From: Mycoplasma sp. NEAQ87857
Lineage (GTDB): Bacteria > Bacillota_I > Bacilli_A > Mycoplasmatales > Metamycoplasmataceae
Assembly (NCBI RefSeq): GCF_009792315.1
Contig: NZ_CP045542.1
Coordinates: forward strand, 806,001-870,000
Length of the DNA: 64,000 nucleotides
Direction of reading: 5' to 3'
The notes below the pieces were generated by a model. That model did no database searches, was not told the DNA's origin, and saw only the letters and a list, made by a program, of their open reading frames with translations. The position numbers and the translations under genes are program-made. Within the stretch, counting starts at the first letter, position 1. Every line of letters begins with the position of its first letter. Shown one piece after another: positions 42,347 to 55,360 of this stretch.

Positions 42347-43284
42347 TATTTTCTTGCTCCTTTAGTAACGTTTAAAAATACTTGATCCATAGTTCCTTTA
42401 ATAAACTCAAAATCATCATATTTATGATTAATTTCTCTAAAGAAATCTAATGCTTGTTGATAACCAATAAACTCAATTAAATAAAATCCTTCAGTATATT
42501 GAAATTCTCCATTAAATTCTAATGTTTTTTGTTCAATGAATTCATCCTTGGGTGCATAAATTTTAACTGTAGTAGTAGCAAATTTTCTTTTTAACTCTGA
42601 AGGAGTACCTTCTTGGAGTTTAACTCCTTTTTGGATAATAATAGCATATTCACAATTGTTAGCTTCTTCCATATAGTGAGTTGTTAGAATAATGGTTAAT
42701 TTACGCTCTTTTTGAATTTTATATAAGATATCTCAAACTAATTTTCTAGATCCGGGGTCTAATCCTGTAGTAGGTTCATCTAGGAATAAAATTGATGGTT
42801 TATGAACTAAAGCTCTAGCGATATCAACTCTACGTCTTTGACCACCACTAAGCTTTCCATAAGCACGATTAGCAATTTCTTCTAATTGAAACTCTTTAAT
42901 AATTGCTTCAACAATGTCTTTAATTTTTTGACCTTTAAAGTTTTCTTGGTACATTGATGCACGAATCATTAAGTTTTCTTTCACAGTTAGTGAATGATCT
43001 AACAATGATTCTTGAAATACTATTCCAATTTGACTTCGAATTAATTTAGTATTATTTTCAGCATTTTCACCATTGATTCAAATAGTTCCACTATCTTTAG
43101 ATAATAAACCTAAAACAATATTTAAAGTAGTAGATTTACCTGCACCATTTAAACCTAAAAAACCAAATAATTGACCTTTATAAACTTTAAAACTTAAATT
43201 ATTTAAAGCTTGATTATCTTTGAAACTTTTAGATAAATCTTTAATTTCTACAGCTAATTCGTTATTTAATGTATTTTTCATCAA
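42346..43284 (-). CDS. ABC transporter ATP-binding protein (ABC-2 exporter)
   Basis: 312 aa. Walker [11 protein letters not shown]-loop IGIVFQES, signature [16 protein letters not shown], Walker [15 protein letters not shown]-loop TTHYMEEA. Domain order and the C-terminal 80-residue extension fit DrrA/CcmA-type exporters. It overlaps hpt upstream by 23 bases and the permease downstream by one base. Two UGA Trp codons at 43075 and 42730. Confidence 0.94.
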
Positions 43285-43807
43285 AAACCCCTATAAATGG
43301 TAGGTTTCTTAATTCCTCTTTATAATCTAAACCAAATCCTACTAAAAATTCATCTGGTACTAAAAAACCATATTTATCAGGTTGTAAATCAACTTTACGG
43401 TTAAAAGGTTTGTCCATTAAACTTAAAATTCTAAAGCTTTTTGGTTTTCTACTTAGTAACATATCTTTAATTTTAGATAAGGTTATACCACTATCAATAA
43501 TGTCTTCAATAATTAAAACATCTTTATTTTCAATATCTTGAGCCATATCCATAATAATTTTTACACTACCACTAGTTGCATGGCTTCCTGCATAACTACT
43601 TGCAGTAATAAAATCTAATGAGTGATCTACTTCTACATCTTTAATTAATTGAGCTAAAAAAGGAATTGAACCTTTTAATAAACCTACAAGTATTAATCCT
43701 TCTGAATCTTTGTAAGTTTCATTAACTCAATTAGCACATTCTTTGATTTTTTCTTCAATGAACTTTTGATCAAATAATATTTTTTTTACTTTTTTGTGTT
43801 CTGTCAT
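43262..43807 (-). CDS. hpt: Hypoxanthine phosphoribosyltransferase
   Basis: 181 aa. GLLKGSIPFLAQLI and the PRPP loop VLIIEDIIDSGITLSKI are diagnostic; YGFLVPDEFLVGFGLDYKEELRNLPFIGV is the purine-binding end. It makes IMP (and usually GMP) from free base and PRPP; purine salvage is essential in mollicutes. Located just downstream of three nucleoside kinases, all in salvage. GAGG before the ATG, one UGA Trp. Confidence 0.95.
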
Positions 43808-43809
43808 AA

Positions 43810-44466
43810 TTACCTCGTTTTTTTGTATTGTTCAATTTTTTCTAAAGCTATATTAAATACTTCTTGTTCAGTTAAATTATTGGTATCAATAATTTCATAT
43901 TTTATACCATATTTATTAGCTAAGTCAATAAATAATTTTTTATAAACTTTGAGTAATTTTGCAAAATATTGTTTATTGTTTTCTCATCCTTGAATTTCAA
44001 CTTCTCTACCACGCTTGAATAAACGCTGTTGAAAATGTTCAAAATCTACATCCAAAAAGATTGCATACTCAGGAATATCATCTTTAGTAATCAAAGTATC
44101 ATATAACAATTTATATGCTTGAAAAATTCTTGGATCACATTTTTCTAAATTAACTGCAGCAAAAATATAGTGTTCTGCAGCATAACGATCAATAAAAATA
44201 AAATCTTGATCGTGATTCATATTTCTTTTAATAAATTTCTTTTTAATTTGATTAACTATTGATAAATGATATTCAAGGATATATGTTTCAAAAGTTAAAT
44301 CAAAGTTTGGTTTTCGTTCATAAAGTCATCTTAACATTGTGTTAAAGACTTCATCTTCTTTAGCAAATTCTTGTAATAAAAGTGCATTCTTATTGTAGTG
44401 TTTTGTAAGTTTTTTAGATAAAACACTTTTGCCACTACTAATCATCCCTGAAATTCCAATTAACAT
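43810..44466 (-). CDS. Deoxynucleoside kinase, copy 1 of 3
   Basis: 218 aa. P-loop GMISSGKS (residues 7-14), substrate motif FIDRYAAEHYIF, and the lid EHFQQRLFKRGREVE. Belongs to the deoxyadenosine/deoxyguanosine kinase family that phosphorylates salvaged deoxynucleosides. Stretches around the lid are identical at DNA level to the next copy, a sign of recent duplication or gene conversion. The stop is two bases from the hpt start. UGA Trp codons in RWLYERK and QGWENN. Confidence 0.9.
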
Positions 44467-44475
44467 AATATATCC

Positions 44476-45138
44476 TTAATTTTGTTTTGAAGCTTTATAT
44501 TGTTCAATTTTTTCTAAAGCAATTTTAAATACTTCTTGTTCAGTTAAATTATTTGTATCTATTACTTCATATTTAAATTGGTATTTATTAGCAATTTTAA
44601 TAAACACATCTTTATAAACACTTAGAAGTTTTTTAAAGTATTTTTTATTTGCTTCTCATCCTTGAATTTCAACTTCTCTACCACGCTTGAATAAACGCTG
44701 TTGAAAATGTTCAAAATCTACATCTAAAAAGATCGCATACTCAGGAATATCATCCTTAGTTACTAATTTATCAAATAATAAATCATATGCTTCTTTAATT
44801 TTTTGATCACAATGATCTAAATTAACTGAAGCAAAAATATAGTGCTCAGCAGCAAAACGATCTAAAAATAAAAAATCAGATTGTTCATTTAAGCCTTTTT
44901 TAATAAATTTATTTCTAATTTGCTCAACAAGAGCTAAATGGTATTCTAAAATGTATGTTTGAAAAGTAATGTCAAAGTTAGGTTTTCTTTCATAAAGTCA
45001 TCTTAACATTGTATTAAACACTTCATCTTCTTTTGAAAATTCTTGTAATAATAAAGCGTTTTTTCCATAGTGTTTAATTAGTTTTTTTGATAATTCACTT
45101 TTACCACTACTAATCATTCCTGATATTCCAATAAGCAT
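44476..45138 (-). CDS. Deoxynucleoside kinase, copy 2 of 3
   Basis: 220 aa, about two-thirds identical by eye to copy 1: same GMISSGKS, FLDRFAAEHYIF and EHFQQRLFKRGREVE, with differences in the middle (GLNEQSDF for NMNHDQDF). No long ATG-initiated frame appears in the standard code because of UGA Trp codons. Good AAAGGAG before ATG 45138. Substrate preference may differ from copy 1. Confidence 0.9.
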
Positions 45139-45207
45139 ATTTCTCCTTTAAATTGTTTTAAAAAAATATTAAAAACATAATTAAATTATGCTTTTAATAT
45201 TTTGGAT

Positions 45208-45858
45208 TTATTTTTGAAATTGCAAGATAGCTTCTTTTGCAACTTCAAATACTTGATCTTCATTAAGATCATTTGTATCTATAACTATATAGTTAATATT
45301 AGCATTTTTTAGCAAGTCTAAAAAGTGTTTTTTATAATTATCAAATAATAGTCTGAAATATGGTTCATTTAAGTTTCAGTTTTCTACTTCTGAATCTCTT
45401 TGACGATTGAAAATTCTTTGTTTAAAAGTATCAAATGATACATCTAAATAAATAATTAATTCTGGTAAGTGTCTAGGTTCTACCATTATTTTACTCATTG
45501 CTTTGTAAGCTTCAAAAGAACGCTTAGGAAACTTTTGAAACATAAAATCAGTTAACGCAAAAATTCCATGTTCTAAACTAAAACGATCTAAAAATATATA
45601 TTTATTTTTTTCTTGGTCAAATTGATTTAACAATTTATCCAAGCAGTTTAAATGGTTTTCCAAAATATAAGCTTCAAAACTAAAGTTGATGCTTGAATTA
45701 CCTTGATTTTTAAATTTTATATCTAATAAAGTATGAAAAACTCCATCTTTATCTTCGTCAAATTCCTTTAATAATAATGAATTTTTAAAATGATTAAATA
45801 ATTTATTTGATAAGGTGCTTTTTCCACTACTTACCATTCCTGATATTCCAATTAACAT
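45208..45858 (-). CDS. Deoxynucleoside kinase, copy 3 of 3 (most divergent)
   Basis: 216 aa. P-loop GMVSSGKS, FLDRFSLEHGIF and TFKQRIFNRQRDSEVE; the end INYIVIDTNDLNEDQVFEVA matches copies 1 and 2. It is the first of the three in transcription and the most different, so it may be the ancestral or differently specific member. AAGGAG upstream. Follows the greA terminator. Confidence 0.9.
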
Positions 45859-45883
45859 TGTACTCCTTCTAATTTATTAATTT

Positions 45884-45909
45884 AAAAAAGTCGATTTTTC
45901 GACTTTTTT
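45884..45909 (-). terminator. greA terminator
   Basis: AAAAAAGTCGA/TCGACTTTTTT with a 4-base loop; overlaps the greA stop codon. Confidence 0.8.
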
Positions 45910-46390
45910 ATGATTCTTTAACACTAAGTATTTCGATTGAGAATTTTTTAGGTGCTTCAACCTCGATAATATCACCTACTTCATGACCTAACATCGCTAC
46001 TGCTAATGGGCTTTTGTTTGACACTTTTCCTTCAAATGGATTAGAGTCATGAGTACCCATAATTTTTACAGTAGTAGTTACTTTAGTTTCAACATTGATA
46101 AATGTAACCACACTACCAATACCAACTGCATCATGAGATCCTTGTTCAATAATAATTGCTTGATCAATAATTTTTTCAAGCTCACTAATACGACCTTCAA
46201 CTACAGATTGTTTATCTCTAGCTGCATCGTATTCAGCGTTTTCTGAAAGGTCCCCTTGTGCTCTAGCTTCTTTTAAAGCTGCTTGCACAGCAGGACGTTC
46301 AACATTTACTAAATGTTCGTATTCTAATTTATATTTATCATAAGTATCTTTTGATAAATAAATAAAATCTCTTTCTTCTTGTTTTGCCAT
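45908..46390 (-). CDS. greA: Transcription elongation factor GreA
   Basis: 160 aa. The N-terminal coiled coil (LVNVERPAVQAALKEARAQGDLSENAEYDAARDKQS) carries the acidic D-x-x-E tip that reaches the polymerase active site; the C-terminal FKBP-like part contains SNKSPLAVAMLGHEVGD. It rescues backtracked RNA polymerase by stimulating transcript cleavage. AAGGAG before the ATG; eight bases after the methyltransferase-like gene. Confidence 0.96.
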   Translation of the reverse strand: MAKQEERDFIYLSKDTYDKYKLEYEHLVNVERPAVQAALKEARAQGDLSENAEYDAARDKQSVVEGRISELEKIIDQAIIIEQGSHDAVGIGSVVTFINVETKVTTTVKIMGTHDSNPFEGKVSNKSPLAVAMLGHEVGDIIEVEAPKKFSIEILSVKES

Positions 46391-46398
46391 AATACTCC

Positions 46399-47145
46399 TT
46401 ATTTGTTGTTTTGATTATTAGCAACTTCTGTTTTTGTGCGTTTAGCAATAAATAAGAATTTAGTTCCAAAATAATTAAATTCATAATCTAAATTAGCTGC
46501 TTGTAAATTCATTGCTAAAGCATTAAAATCTTTTTTATGCTTTTTATCATATTTAATGATCATCATTCCATTGTTAATTAACTTTGGAAAGTATTTATCA
46601 TAAATTTCACTTGGTAGCATATTGCAACTATATGCTATTACTAGATCTAACTCTTGATCTTGGTAAGCTTTAACCACATTAGAAAATTCAGAAGCAAATT
46701 CTAATTGTATTTTACTAAAAGTTTGATAATCTAAATCATTAATATCGTAAAAAATTGGATTTTTTGTTTTAGATGAAATGCTAGCAAAAGAAAATAAATG
46801 ATCTTTTGCTAAAACTAAAACATTTTGATAATTATTTCGATAAACAGTGTTAATCGCACCTTCGATATCATATAAATTATCTTTAGCTTTAAGATAATCT
46901 TGAATTTCTAATGGTAAAACACCTACATCATTTCGAATGTTTTCAATTTGTATCATTGCTTCTTTTTGAGCTTGGAGGTTCATTTTCTTTCTAAGTTTTT
47001 TACTTCAAATAACTACTCCAATATAAAATGATATTGCTATAACAAATACAACTATAGCAGAGACAATTAATCAGGTTCTAGTGGTTGAACTTAATGCACT
47101 TGCTTTTTGAGCTTCTGCATAAATATTAATAATAAATTGTTCCAT
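46399..47145 (-). CDS. Membrane-anchored methyltransferase-like protein
   Basis: 248 aa from ATG 47145 (MEQFIINIYAEAQKAS); one membrane helix (LIVSAIVVFVIAISFYIGVVI) at about 28-50, then a cytoplasmic domain with NVLVLAKDHLFSFA, LDLVIAYSCNMLP and LINNGMMIIKYD, a strand-helix order like SAM-dependent methyltransferases though the glycine motif I is weak. I recall a mycoplasma family of this shape, annotated as a putative methyltransferase and found near greA and ruvX, but cannot confirm membership. Activity is uncertain. Confidence 0.6.
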
Positions 47146-47150
47146 TAATT

Positions 47151-47579
47151 TCACCTATTTTTATAGTATTCTAAATATTCTTGAAGAATAATTAAAGCAG
47201 CTAATTTATCCTTATGTTGTTTTCGTTTTTTTCTAGTTAAACCAGCATCAATCATTACTTGATGAGCTTTTTTACTAGTAAATTGTTCATTTACTAGTAA
47301 AACCGGAAGATTAAAGTTTGCTTCAAGCATTAGTTTAAAATCTTCAACCATCACAGTACGCTCACTTTTAGTACCGTTAACTCTAACTGGATGACCTAAA
47401 ACTATTCCATCAATTTTATTAGGGTATTGATCTAAATAAAATTTAACTCTTTTAATTACTGCATCAAAATCATTTTCTTCAATTCTATAGTTTTCTAAAG
47501 CACTAGCAATGATTTCGCTTTCATCAGTAATTGCAAAACCACAAGTTTTGGTACCTAAATCTAAACCTAATTTTCGCAT
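47151..47579 (-). CDS. ruvX: Holliday junction resolvase-like RuvX (YqgF)
   Basis: 142 aa. [16 protein letters not shown] (first Asp of the RNase H fold), IDGIVLGHPVRVNGTKSERT (second region), LPVLLVNEQFTSKKA (Glu) and KHKDKLAALIILQEYL (Asp) are the YqgF signature. In E. coli this protein processes pre-16S rRNA. Start overlaps the alaS end by 13 bases, as in other Firmicutes-like operons. Confidence 0.94.
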   Translation of the reverse strand: MRKLGLDLGTKTCGFAITDESEIIASALENYRIEENDFDAVIKRVKFYLDQYPNKIDGIVLGHPVRVNGTKSERTVMVEDFKLMLEANFNLPVLLVNEQFTSKKAHQVMIDAGLTRKKRKQHKDKLAALIILQEYLEYYKNR

Positions 47580-50191
47580 AAGATTTGGTTAATAACAGCT
47601 TTAATATCACTAGGTTTTTGATTTAATTTACCCATTGATAAAATAGCATTTCCTCCACCTTTACCATTAAACTCTTTAAATAATTTTTGAGCAATTTCAT
47701 TTGAATTATATTGCTTAGAAGCAACCACCATCATTGGATTTTCATTATTACTTAAAGCAATAATTAATCAATCATTGTGCATTTCTCTTAAAGTAGAGGC
47801 AACAACTTTAATATGTTTTGGATCTAAATCTTGATTGATATAAACTTTAACATTGTTAATTTCTTGAGCTTTTGCAGCTTCATAATCAAACTCGAAATTA
47901 TTGTTGATATTTTTATTGATTTGTTTATTATCGTTTTTAACTTGTACAATAGCTTCTTTTAAATAATCAATTGCTTGTTCATAATCGCTAGGAATATTAA
48001 GATCGAAATTATATTTAGGATCTAATTTTTCATTTTTAGCAATATCTTTATTAATTTCAGTAATTAAATTATTAACTTCATTTTCTAAGTATTCATCAAC
48101 TAAAGCATTAGAAGAAATAGCTTTAATTCTATAAACTCCTGCAGCTTTTTTCTCAACATTAACGATTTTAAAGTTTTCTAATTTAGCGGTATTGCTTAAG
48201 TGAGTACCCCCACATAAATCTGCAGTAATTCCATCAAAATGAACAATTCTTACTGCTTGAGGATTCATATATTCAGCTTCTTCTAAGGTCATAATTGCAC
48301 CCATAGCTTTAGCTTCATCAGTAGTCATTTGTTTATATTCTCTTTTAGCGTCTTTAGCAATATAACTACGCACAAGATTTTCAATTTCTTTGATTTCTTG
48401 ATCAGTAGGTTTAGTGTCTGCAGGAAGATCAAATGTCAATCTTTCTTCATTATTATCACTACCTAATTGTTTAATATGATCACCTAAAATATTTCTTAAA
48501 GCACAGAATAATAAGTGTGTTCCTGAGTGATTACGTTCAAGACCTAATCTAATGTCTAAATCAACAAAACATTCAACAGGATCATGTTTGTTAATTTTTC
48601 CTTCAACTTTATGAATGTGATTTCCTCATTTATCTTTAAACACATCTAAAATTTGAATTTTATGATCATTTTGTACCATAAATCCACGATCGTGTTTTTG
48701 ACCTCCGCTAGTTGCATAAAATGGAGTGTGGTCTAATACTACATAACTAATATTTTTTGAGTATTCTATTTCACTTTCAGTATCTAAAAGGTATAAGATT
48801 TTACTATTTGTTTCAGTAGTTTCATAACCAACAAATTGATCAACTTTAGATTTAATAATAGCTAAAGAGTTAATAACTTTATCCATCCCTGATAATTTAG
48901 AATTTCTACTTGCATTTGCGTGTTTTTCTTTTGCTTCTTCAAAAGCTTGATAATCAATAGTAATGTCTTTGCTTGCAAGAATTTCAGAAGTTAATTCAAC
49001 AGGGAAACCATAAGTTTCAAATAATTTAAAAGCTACATCTCCAGGAAATACTTTAATATCATCGTTTAAGTAATTTTCAAGTAATTCTTTACCATTTTCA
49101 ATAGTTCTTGAAAAGATGATTTCTTCATCTTTAATTAATTTAATAATATTACTTGTTTCATATTCAAAAGGTAATGAAGCTTTAACAACATCAACTAATT
49201 TATGTAAAAATAGTTCATTGATTTTTAATTGCATTGCTTTATAAACACTTCTACGAATTAATCTTCTTAAAATATATCCTCTACCAACGTTTGAAGGTTT
49301 TGCACCATCAGCTATAGCATTAACTACAGTTCTCATATGATCTGAAATAACTTTAAAAGCTGAGTTAATTTCTTTTTGTTCAGCTTCGTTGGTAAAGTAG
49401 TTTTGAATATCATATCTATAATCTGTGTATTTTTCAATTTCGTGAATTATTGGTAAAAATAAATCAGTATCAAAGTTAGTTGGAGCATCTTGCATAATAG
49501 AAACAATTCTTTCTAATCCAGCACCAGTATCGATATTTTTTTGTTTTAACTCAGTATAATTACCTTCACCATCAGAGTTATATGTTGAAAAAACAATGTT
49601 TCAAATTTCGATATAACGATCATTTTCGATATCATTTTGCAATAATTCTATACCTCTAGAGTCATACTTTTGGCCACGATCATAAAAGATTTCGGTATTA
49701 GGGCCACAAGGTCCAGAACCAACTTCTCAAAAGTTAGTATCTTTATCTCCTGGAATCATATGGCTTTCATCAAAACCTTTATCCATTCAATATTGCTTAG
49801 TTTCTAAATCGTCTTTATAGTAAGTAAAATATAATTTTTCTTTATCTAATTTAAGCTCATTAACTAAAAAATCATAAGCAAATTCAATAGCTTCTTTTTT
49901 GAAATAATCTCCAATTGAGAAATTACCTAACATTTCAAAAAAGGTATGGTGTCTTGCAGTGATACCTACATTTTCAATATCATTAGTTCTAATTGCTTTT
50001 TGAGAGTTAGTTAATCTTCTTGAAGGTGGTATTTTTTTACCTGAGAAGTAATCTTTTAAAGTTGCTACTCCTGAGTTAATTCATAATAATGAAGGGTCAT
50101 TTTGAGGTACTAAACTTTTTGAAGGAACAATAAAATGTCCATTTTTTTCAAAAAAGTTCAATCACTTCTGTCTAATTTCTTTTGAGTTCAT
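47567..50191 (-). CDS. alaS: Alanyl-tRNA synthetase
   Basis: 874 aa, full length, read through about ten UGA Trp codons. Begins [19 protein letters not shown]; catalytic domain with [36 protein letters not shown] and [12 protein letters not shown]; editing domain with the zinc motif (VDLxxCGGTH-like [15 protein letters not shown]); C-Ala domain at the end ([12 protein letters not shown]). It charges tRNA-Ala and edits Ser and Gly mischarging. AAGGAG upstream, ten bases after mnmA. Confidence 0.97.
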
Positions 50192-50200
50192 TGTTTCTCC

Positions 50201-51316
<1,116 letters not shown>

Positions 51317-51685
51317 TTAACTCCTTTAAACATTAATAAAATATGATATATAAATAATATTTTAATTATATAGTCTTTTAAATAATCGTTAAATTTTCAA
51401 TTAAGAAATTTATTAAATAAATTTTAATGATTTTAGATATGTTTTTAACTTCTATAAATAGCATTTTTTAAAGTAAAAAATATTATTTTTATAGTTTAAA
51501 AAATGCAAGATAAATTAAAATCAAATCTTAATTTTGCTAAATTAAACATTTTTATATCAAGTGTATTTATTAGTTATTTTTATAAATAAAAAAATCATCA
51601 AAAAAGAACTAAAAATGAACAAATTAGTTAAACTGTATCAAACCTTAAAAATCATATTAATGAAATTAATTTATAATTATTTATA
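51317..51685. other. Divergent AT-rich intergenic region, no gene seen
   Basis: 369 bp between mnmA (-) and the metalloprotease gene (+). A TAGCATTTTTTAAA/TTTAAAAAATGC inverted repeat lies near 51460-51512. A 23-codon frame at 51615-51686 ends on the metalloprotease ATG but has no ribosome site. TATAAT at 51672-51677 is eight bases before ATG 51686 and is the likely promoter of a leaderless message. Confidence 0.5.
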
Positions 51686-53509
51686 ATGAAAAAATATTGA
51701 TTAAAAATAACTGTAATTATTTCAAGCCTTTTGGCTCTATTTTCTGCAGTTGCAATTCCGTTATTAGTTCATTTTCATAATAATATTACTGCTAGTACTA
51801 TCATTACTACTAAAGATCCTAAAGAAATTACTTCAAAAGAGTTTTTATTAGTTGATGGTAATGAAAAAGATGTTTTAAATGAAATAAATAAACATTATGA
51901 AATTAAAGAACAAAAAAATGATAAAGGTTATTTCTATGAGTATATTGATCCTTATACTAAAATCAAATTTATAGAAAAGCCATATAAAGAAACTTTTTTA
52001 ACAAGAAAATATCTTTTAGGACCTAAAGGTTTAATTTATTTAGCAAATGCTTTTAAAAAGAAAGTTCCATTTGGTCCAGAAGTTTTTAATTTGCAATCAG
52101 TTATGCTTGAAAATAAGCTTAATAAAACATATTTAGGATTATTTACACCTCAAAAAGATGTAATTATACTTAATACTAATCAATTAAGTGATCTTAATAG
52201 TCAGTATTCAAATATTGAATATGTAGTTGATAATGTTTTACTTCCAACATTATTTCATGAATATATTCATTTTTTTGTAAGTAATTATGCAAGTATTAAA
52301 CAAGAAAATGATGAGCAAAATAAAATAATTTTTAATACCAATGATGCTGATACAATAATTGCATATTGAGAAAAAAGTTTTATTGATCAATTTAAAGGGT
52401 TATTAAATTTTAATTATGATAAAAAGTTTAATCCTGATTTATATAAAAATTTTGGTAAATCATTTATTGCTAATAGTTTTACATTAAAAGAATTATGAGA
52501 TGAAGCTAATGGTGAATTTAATTTACTTCCAAATCTTGATTATTTTGTTGAAAAATATGGTGGAGGAAAATCATATATTTTTAGTAAAAATGGACCAGAA
52601 TTTACTAAAACCAATATTAAATATATTTATTCAGCAGATGAATTAGTAGCAAGAGAATATTTAAAATATGCTTTTGAACCAGCTTATTCATCTAATAATT
52701 CTAAATTCTATGATTATAATGTAAGCACTTGAACTTCAAACACACAATATTTTGTTCCATATGCTTTAGATCAATCTCGTACTTATTTCACTGATTTTAA
52801 AAATAATTTAGCTAAAAATTTTAAAAATAATTTAATGTTTTATCCAAATAATGTTTATTATTTTGATTTACCTAAAAACCATGATGATTATTTGGTAAAT
52901 AATTTAGATCGCTCTCAACAGTTTTATAATTTATTTTTAAATACTTTAGGTTATGGATATTCAATTAATCAAATTTATGTAGAAAAAGATTGGAAATCTT
53001 TAGATGAAAAAAGAGTATTTATTGATGATACTAAATATAAAAACATTAAAATATCAGGATTTTTACAAGATAAAAAACTTAGTGGTTTAGCTTTAGTTGA
53101 TAATAATCAAATAGTTGATTTTAGTAAAATTCATTATTTATCTACTTTTAACTTTTTTGGAAGAAGTAAAAATCCTTTAGAAGATGCTTCAGCAGAATAC
53201 AGAAGATATCCTAAACAAAAATTTATTCCATATATAACTGATAAATTTTTAGATACAAAATTAAATATCAATTCAACCAATAATTTATTAATTAAAGGTT
53301 GAATTGATAGCAATAAAGATAATATAGCTCAAACGAATGAATTGGTTAATTTTGAATTTAATGTTCCAAACACTTTTAGAGATATTTCAACTAATGTTTC
53401 ATTTATAGCTTTAGCAAATGAAAAAGCTCAATTACTTGATGAAAAAAGTTATTTAGCTTTAAAAGTAATTAATCAAAATAATCAAGCATATATTAAAGTT
53501 TTAAAATAA
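51686..53509 (+). CDS. Membrane-anchored HExxH zinc metalloprotease
   Basis: 607 aa. An N-terminal uncleaved signal or anchor helix (LKITVIISSLLALFSAVAIPLL) is followed by an extracellular domain. LPTLFHEYIHFFVSNY holds the zinc motif His191-Glu192-x-x-His195; a later acidic ligand could be in YSADELVAREYL (about 316). It resembles a mycoplasma-specific metalloprotease family and may cut host or own surface proteins; this is inferred. Eleven bases upstream of the DUF402 gene, so likely one operon. Several UGA Trp codons. Confidence 0.75.
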
Positions 53510-53520
53510 AAGGAGGAAAA

Positions 53521-54180
53521 ATGACAAATGGTTTTGAAAACTTAAAAACTGGACAGATGGTCAATGTCCAAGCTTATAAACACAATGGTTTTTTATATCG
53601 TCAATGAAACCAAGCTAAAGTTATTTTTCATAATAAACGGCATGTGGTGTTATTTTTATGTGGAACCAGAGTAACTGAAGCTCAACATAATTCTAATGGT
53701 TGAAGATATACTGAAAATGCTATTTGGTTTTTACCTAAAGATCAATTATTTAATTCAATAGTTTTATTAAAAAAAGATTTAGGCAATTATTATTATATTA
53801 ATATGGCTTCTAAACCTATTTATGAAGATAATACTATTAAATTCATTGATTATGATTTAGATGTGAAATGTTATCCTGAAAAAGATCTTCAAGTAGTTGA
53901 TCGGGATGAATTTTCATTAAATTCTAAACAAATGAATTATCCATCAGAATTAAAAACAAAAATTTATGATGAGATAAAAAATATTATCTCTTTATACAAT
54001 GATTATAATTACTTTTTTAATGCTCAAATCTTGCAATATTATTTTGAAATTCTTTTAAAAGATAAATTGATTAATGCTAAAACTTTTAAAAAATACGTTG
54101 CACAATATAACTCAAAATATAATGAAGAATCTGAAATGTTTAATAATGTAATTAATTCTAATAAGAAAAATAAACGCTAA
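53521..54180 (+). CDS. DUF402-family protein (nucleoside di/triphosphatase-like)
   Basis: 219 aa. The core KPIYEDNTIKFIDYDLDVKCYPE followed by LQVVDRDEF shows the conserved Asp pairs of DUF402, whose studied members (Ntdp type) hydrolyse nucleoside tri- and diphosphates. N-terminal VNVQAYKHNGFLYRQWN is the usual beta-strand start. AAAGGAGG gives a textbook ribosome site. Its stop overlaps the convergent recO stop by two bases. Confidence 0.85.
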
Positions 54181-54848
54181 AAATAATATCCAGCATTATT
54201 TATAGCGTTTTTATAAGTGTAAAATAATCAATTATTTAATTTATCATCAGTGATAATAATATATTTAGAAACATCATGAAATGAACTTCAAATGGTGTTT
54301 AATACTTCACTTGGTAATCATTTAGGATGATTGTGCAAATTACAAATAAAACCCCCATTTTCTAATTCAAAATCAATCAAATTTCTCTTAGAACCACAAG
54401 TTCTACAAGCATCAAAATTAGGACAAATTCCTAAATAAATTAATGATTGAGCTAAAAAATAAATTAATAAATATTTATTAATTTTTTCATTAAAATAACC
54501 AATTAATTGCTTATAAATATTTAAAAGATGATTTTGACAATCAATATTAATAAATAATTTGACTAATTGCATAATTAAATTTAAATTTGAATCATTTATT
54601 TCATTTAAATATTTAATTAAATGTGCTTTTTTTAATCTACCTGATTGATTTTTTAATCGTGATTGAAAATATTCAATTTCAACCACTGCTCCAATTTGTA
54701 AATTAGCTTTATTTTTGGAATTGGGTTTATTCAAACCATTAGCTCATAATTTTAAAACTCCATTTTGAGTTAAAAAACTACAAAGAAACAAATTGTTATC
54801 AATTTGTTTAATGTTTAAAATAATTGCTTCTAAACTTTGGGTTCGCAT
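54177..54848 (-). CDS. recO: DNA repair protein RecO
   Basis: 223 aa from ATG 54848 (MRTQSLEAIILNIKQIDNNLFLCSFLT), which fits the RecO OB-fold start; an in-frame ATG at 54893 would add 15 residues and cannot be excluded. A zinc site is visible: CPNFDACRTCGSKRNLIDFELENGGFICNLH (four Cys; split here only by family spacing). RecO anneals strands and loads RecA with RecR. Divergent from the asp23-like gene, convergent with the DUF402 gene. Confidence 0.87.
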
Positions 54849-54988
54849 ATTCAAATTATATTCTTTTTTAAAGTTAAAACTTGAGTTATGCATATTCTAA
54901 ATACTTATAAAAACACTATAATAATGTAAAATATATATCATACTTATTTTAATAAGTAACTTTAATACTGATTGAGGTATTTAAAATT

Positions 54989-55360
54989 ATGAATCAAATT
55001 AAAAACAATAATCAATTATCGAATAATAATTTAAGTGATCTAGACTTAAAAATCAAAAAAATTGTATTAGATAGTATCGAAACAACAATAGGAATCAAAA
55101 AAATATTTTTCAACGATGAAAATATCTTTTTTGCTAATGAAATTAATTTTGAAAATGAAGCTTCAAATAATTTAGATAAAATTAGCGTTTCAAAAAATGA
55201 TAAAGGTTGAAATGTTGTTCTTACTATTGCTATTTTAGATAATATTTCTGCTAAGTTTATTATTTCCCAAATTCATAAACAATTGAGTTTAAAATTTAAA
55301 CAAAAATCATTTGTCTTGAATAAACTTACTGTGTATGTTAAGGAGGTAACTAATGCATAA
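54989..55360 (+). CDS. Asp23/Gls24-like (YloU-like) protein upstream of fakA
   Basis: 123 aa. The C-terminal half (WNVVLTIAILDNISAKFIISQIHKQLSLKF) resembles the Asp23/Gls24 alkaline-shock fold; the N-terminus is Asn-rich. In B. subtilis yloU precedes yloV (fakA), the same order as here, which supports the call. GAGG lies upstream, TATAAT at 54917-54922. Its stop overlaps the fakA start by eight bases. The role is unclear; identification rests partly on context. Confidence 0.6.

Noticed and set aside
51615-51686. 23-codon frame ending on the metalloprotease start
   Set aside because: No ribosome site and low-complexity composition; expected by chance in AT-rich DNA.
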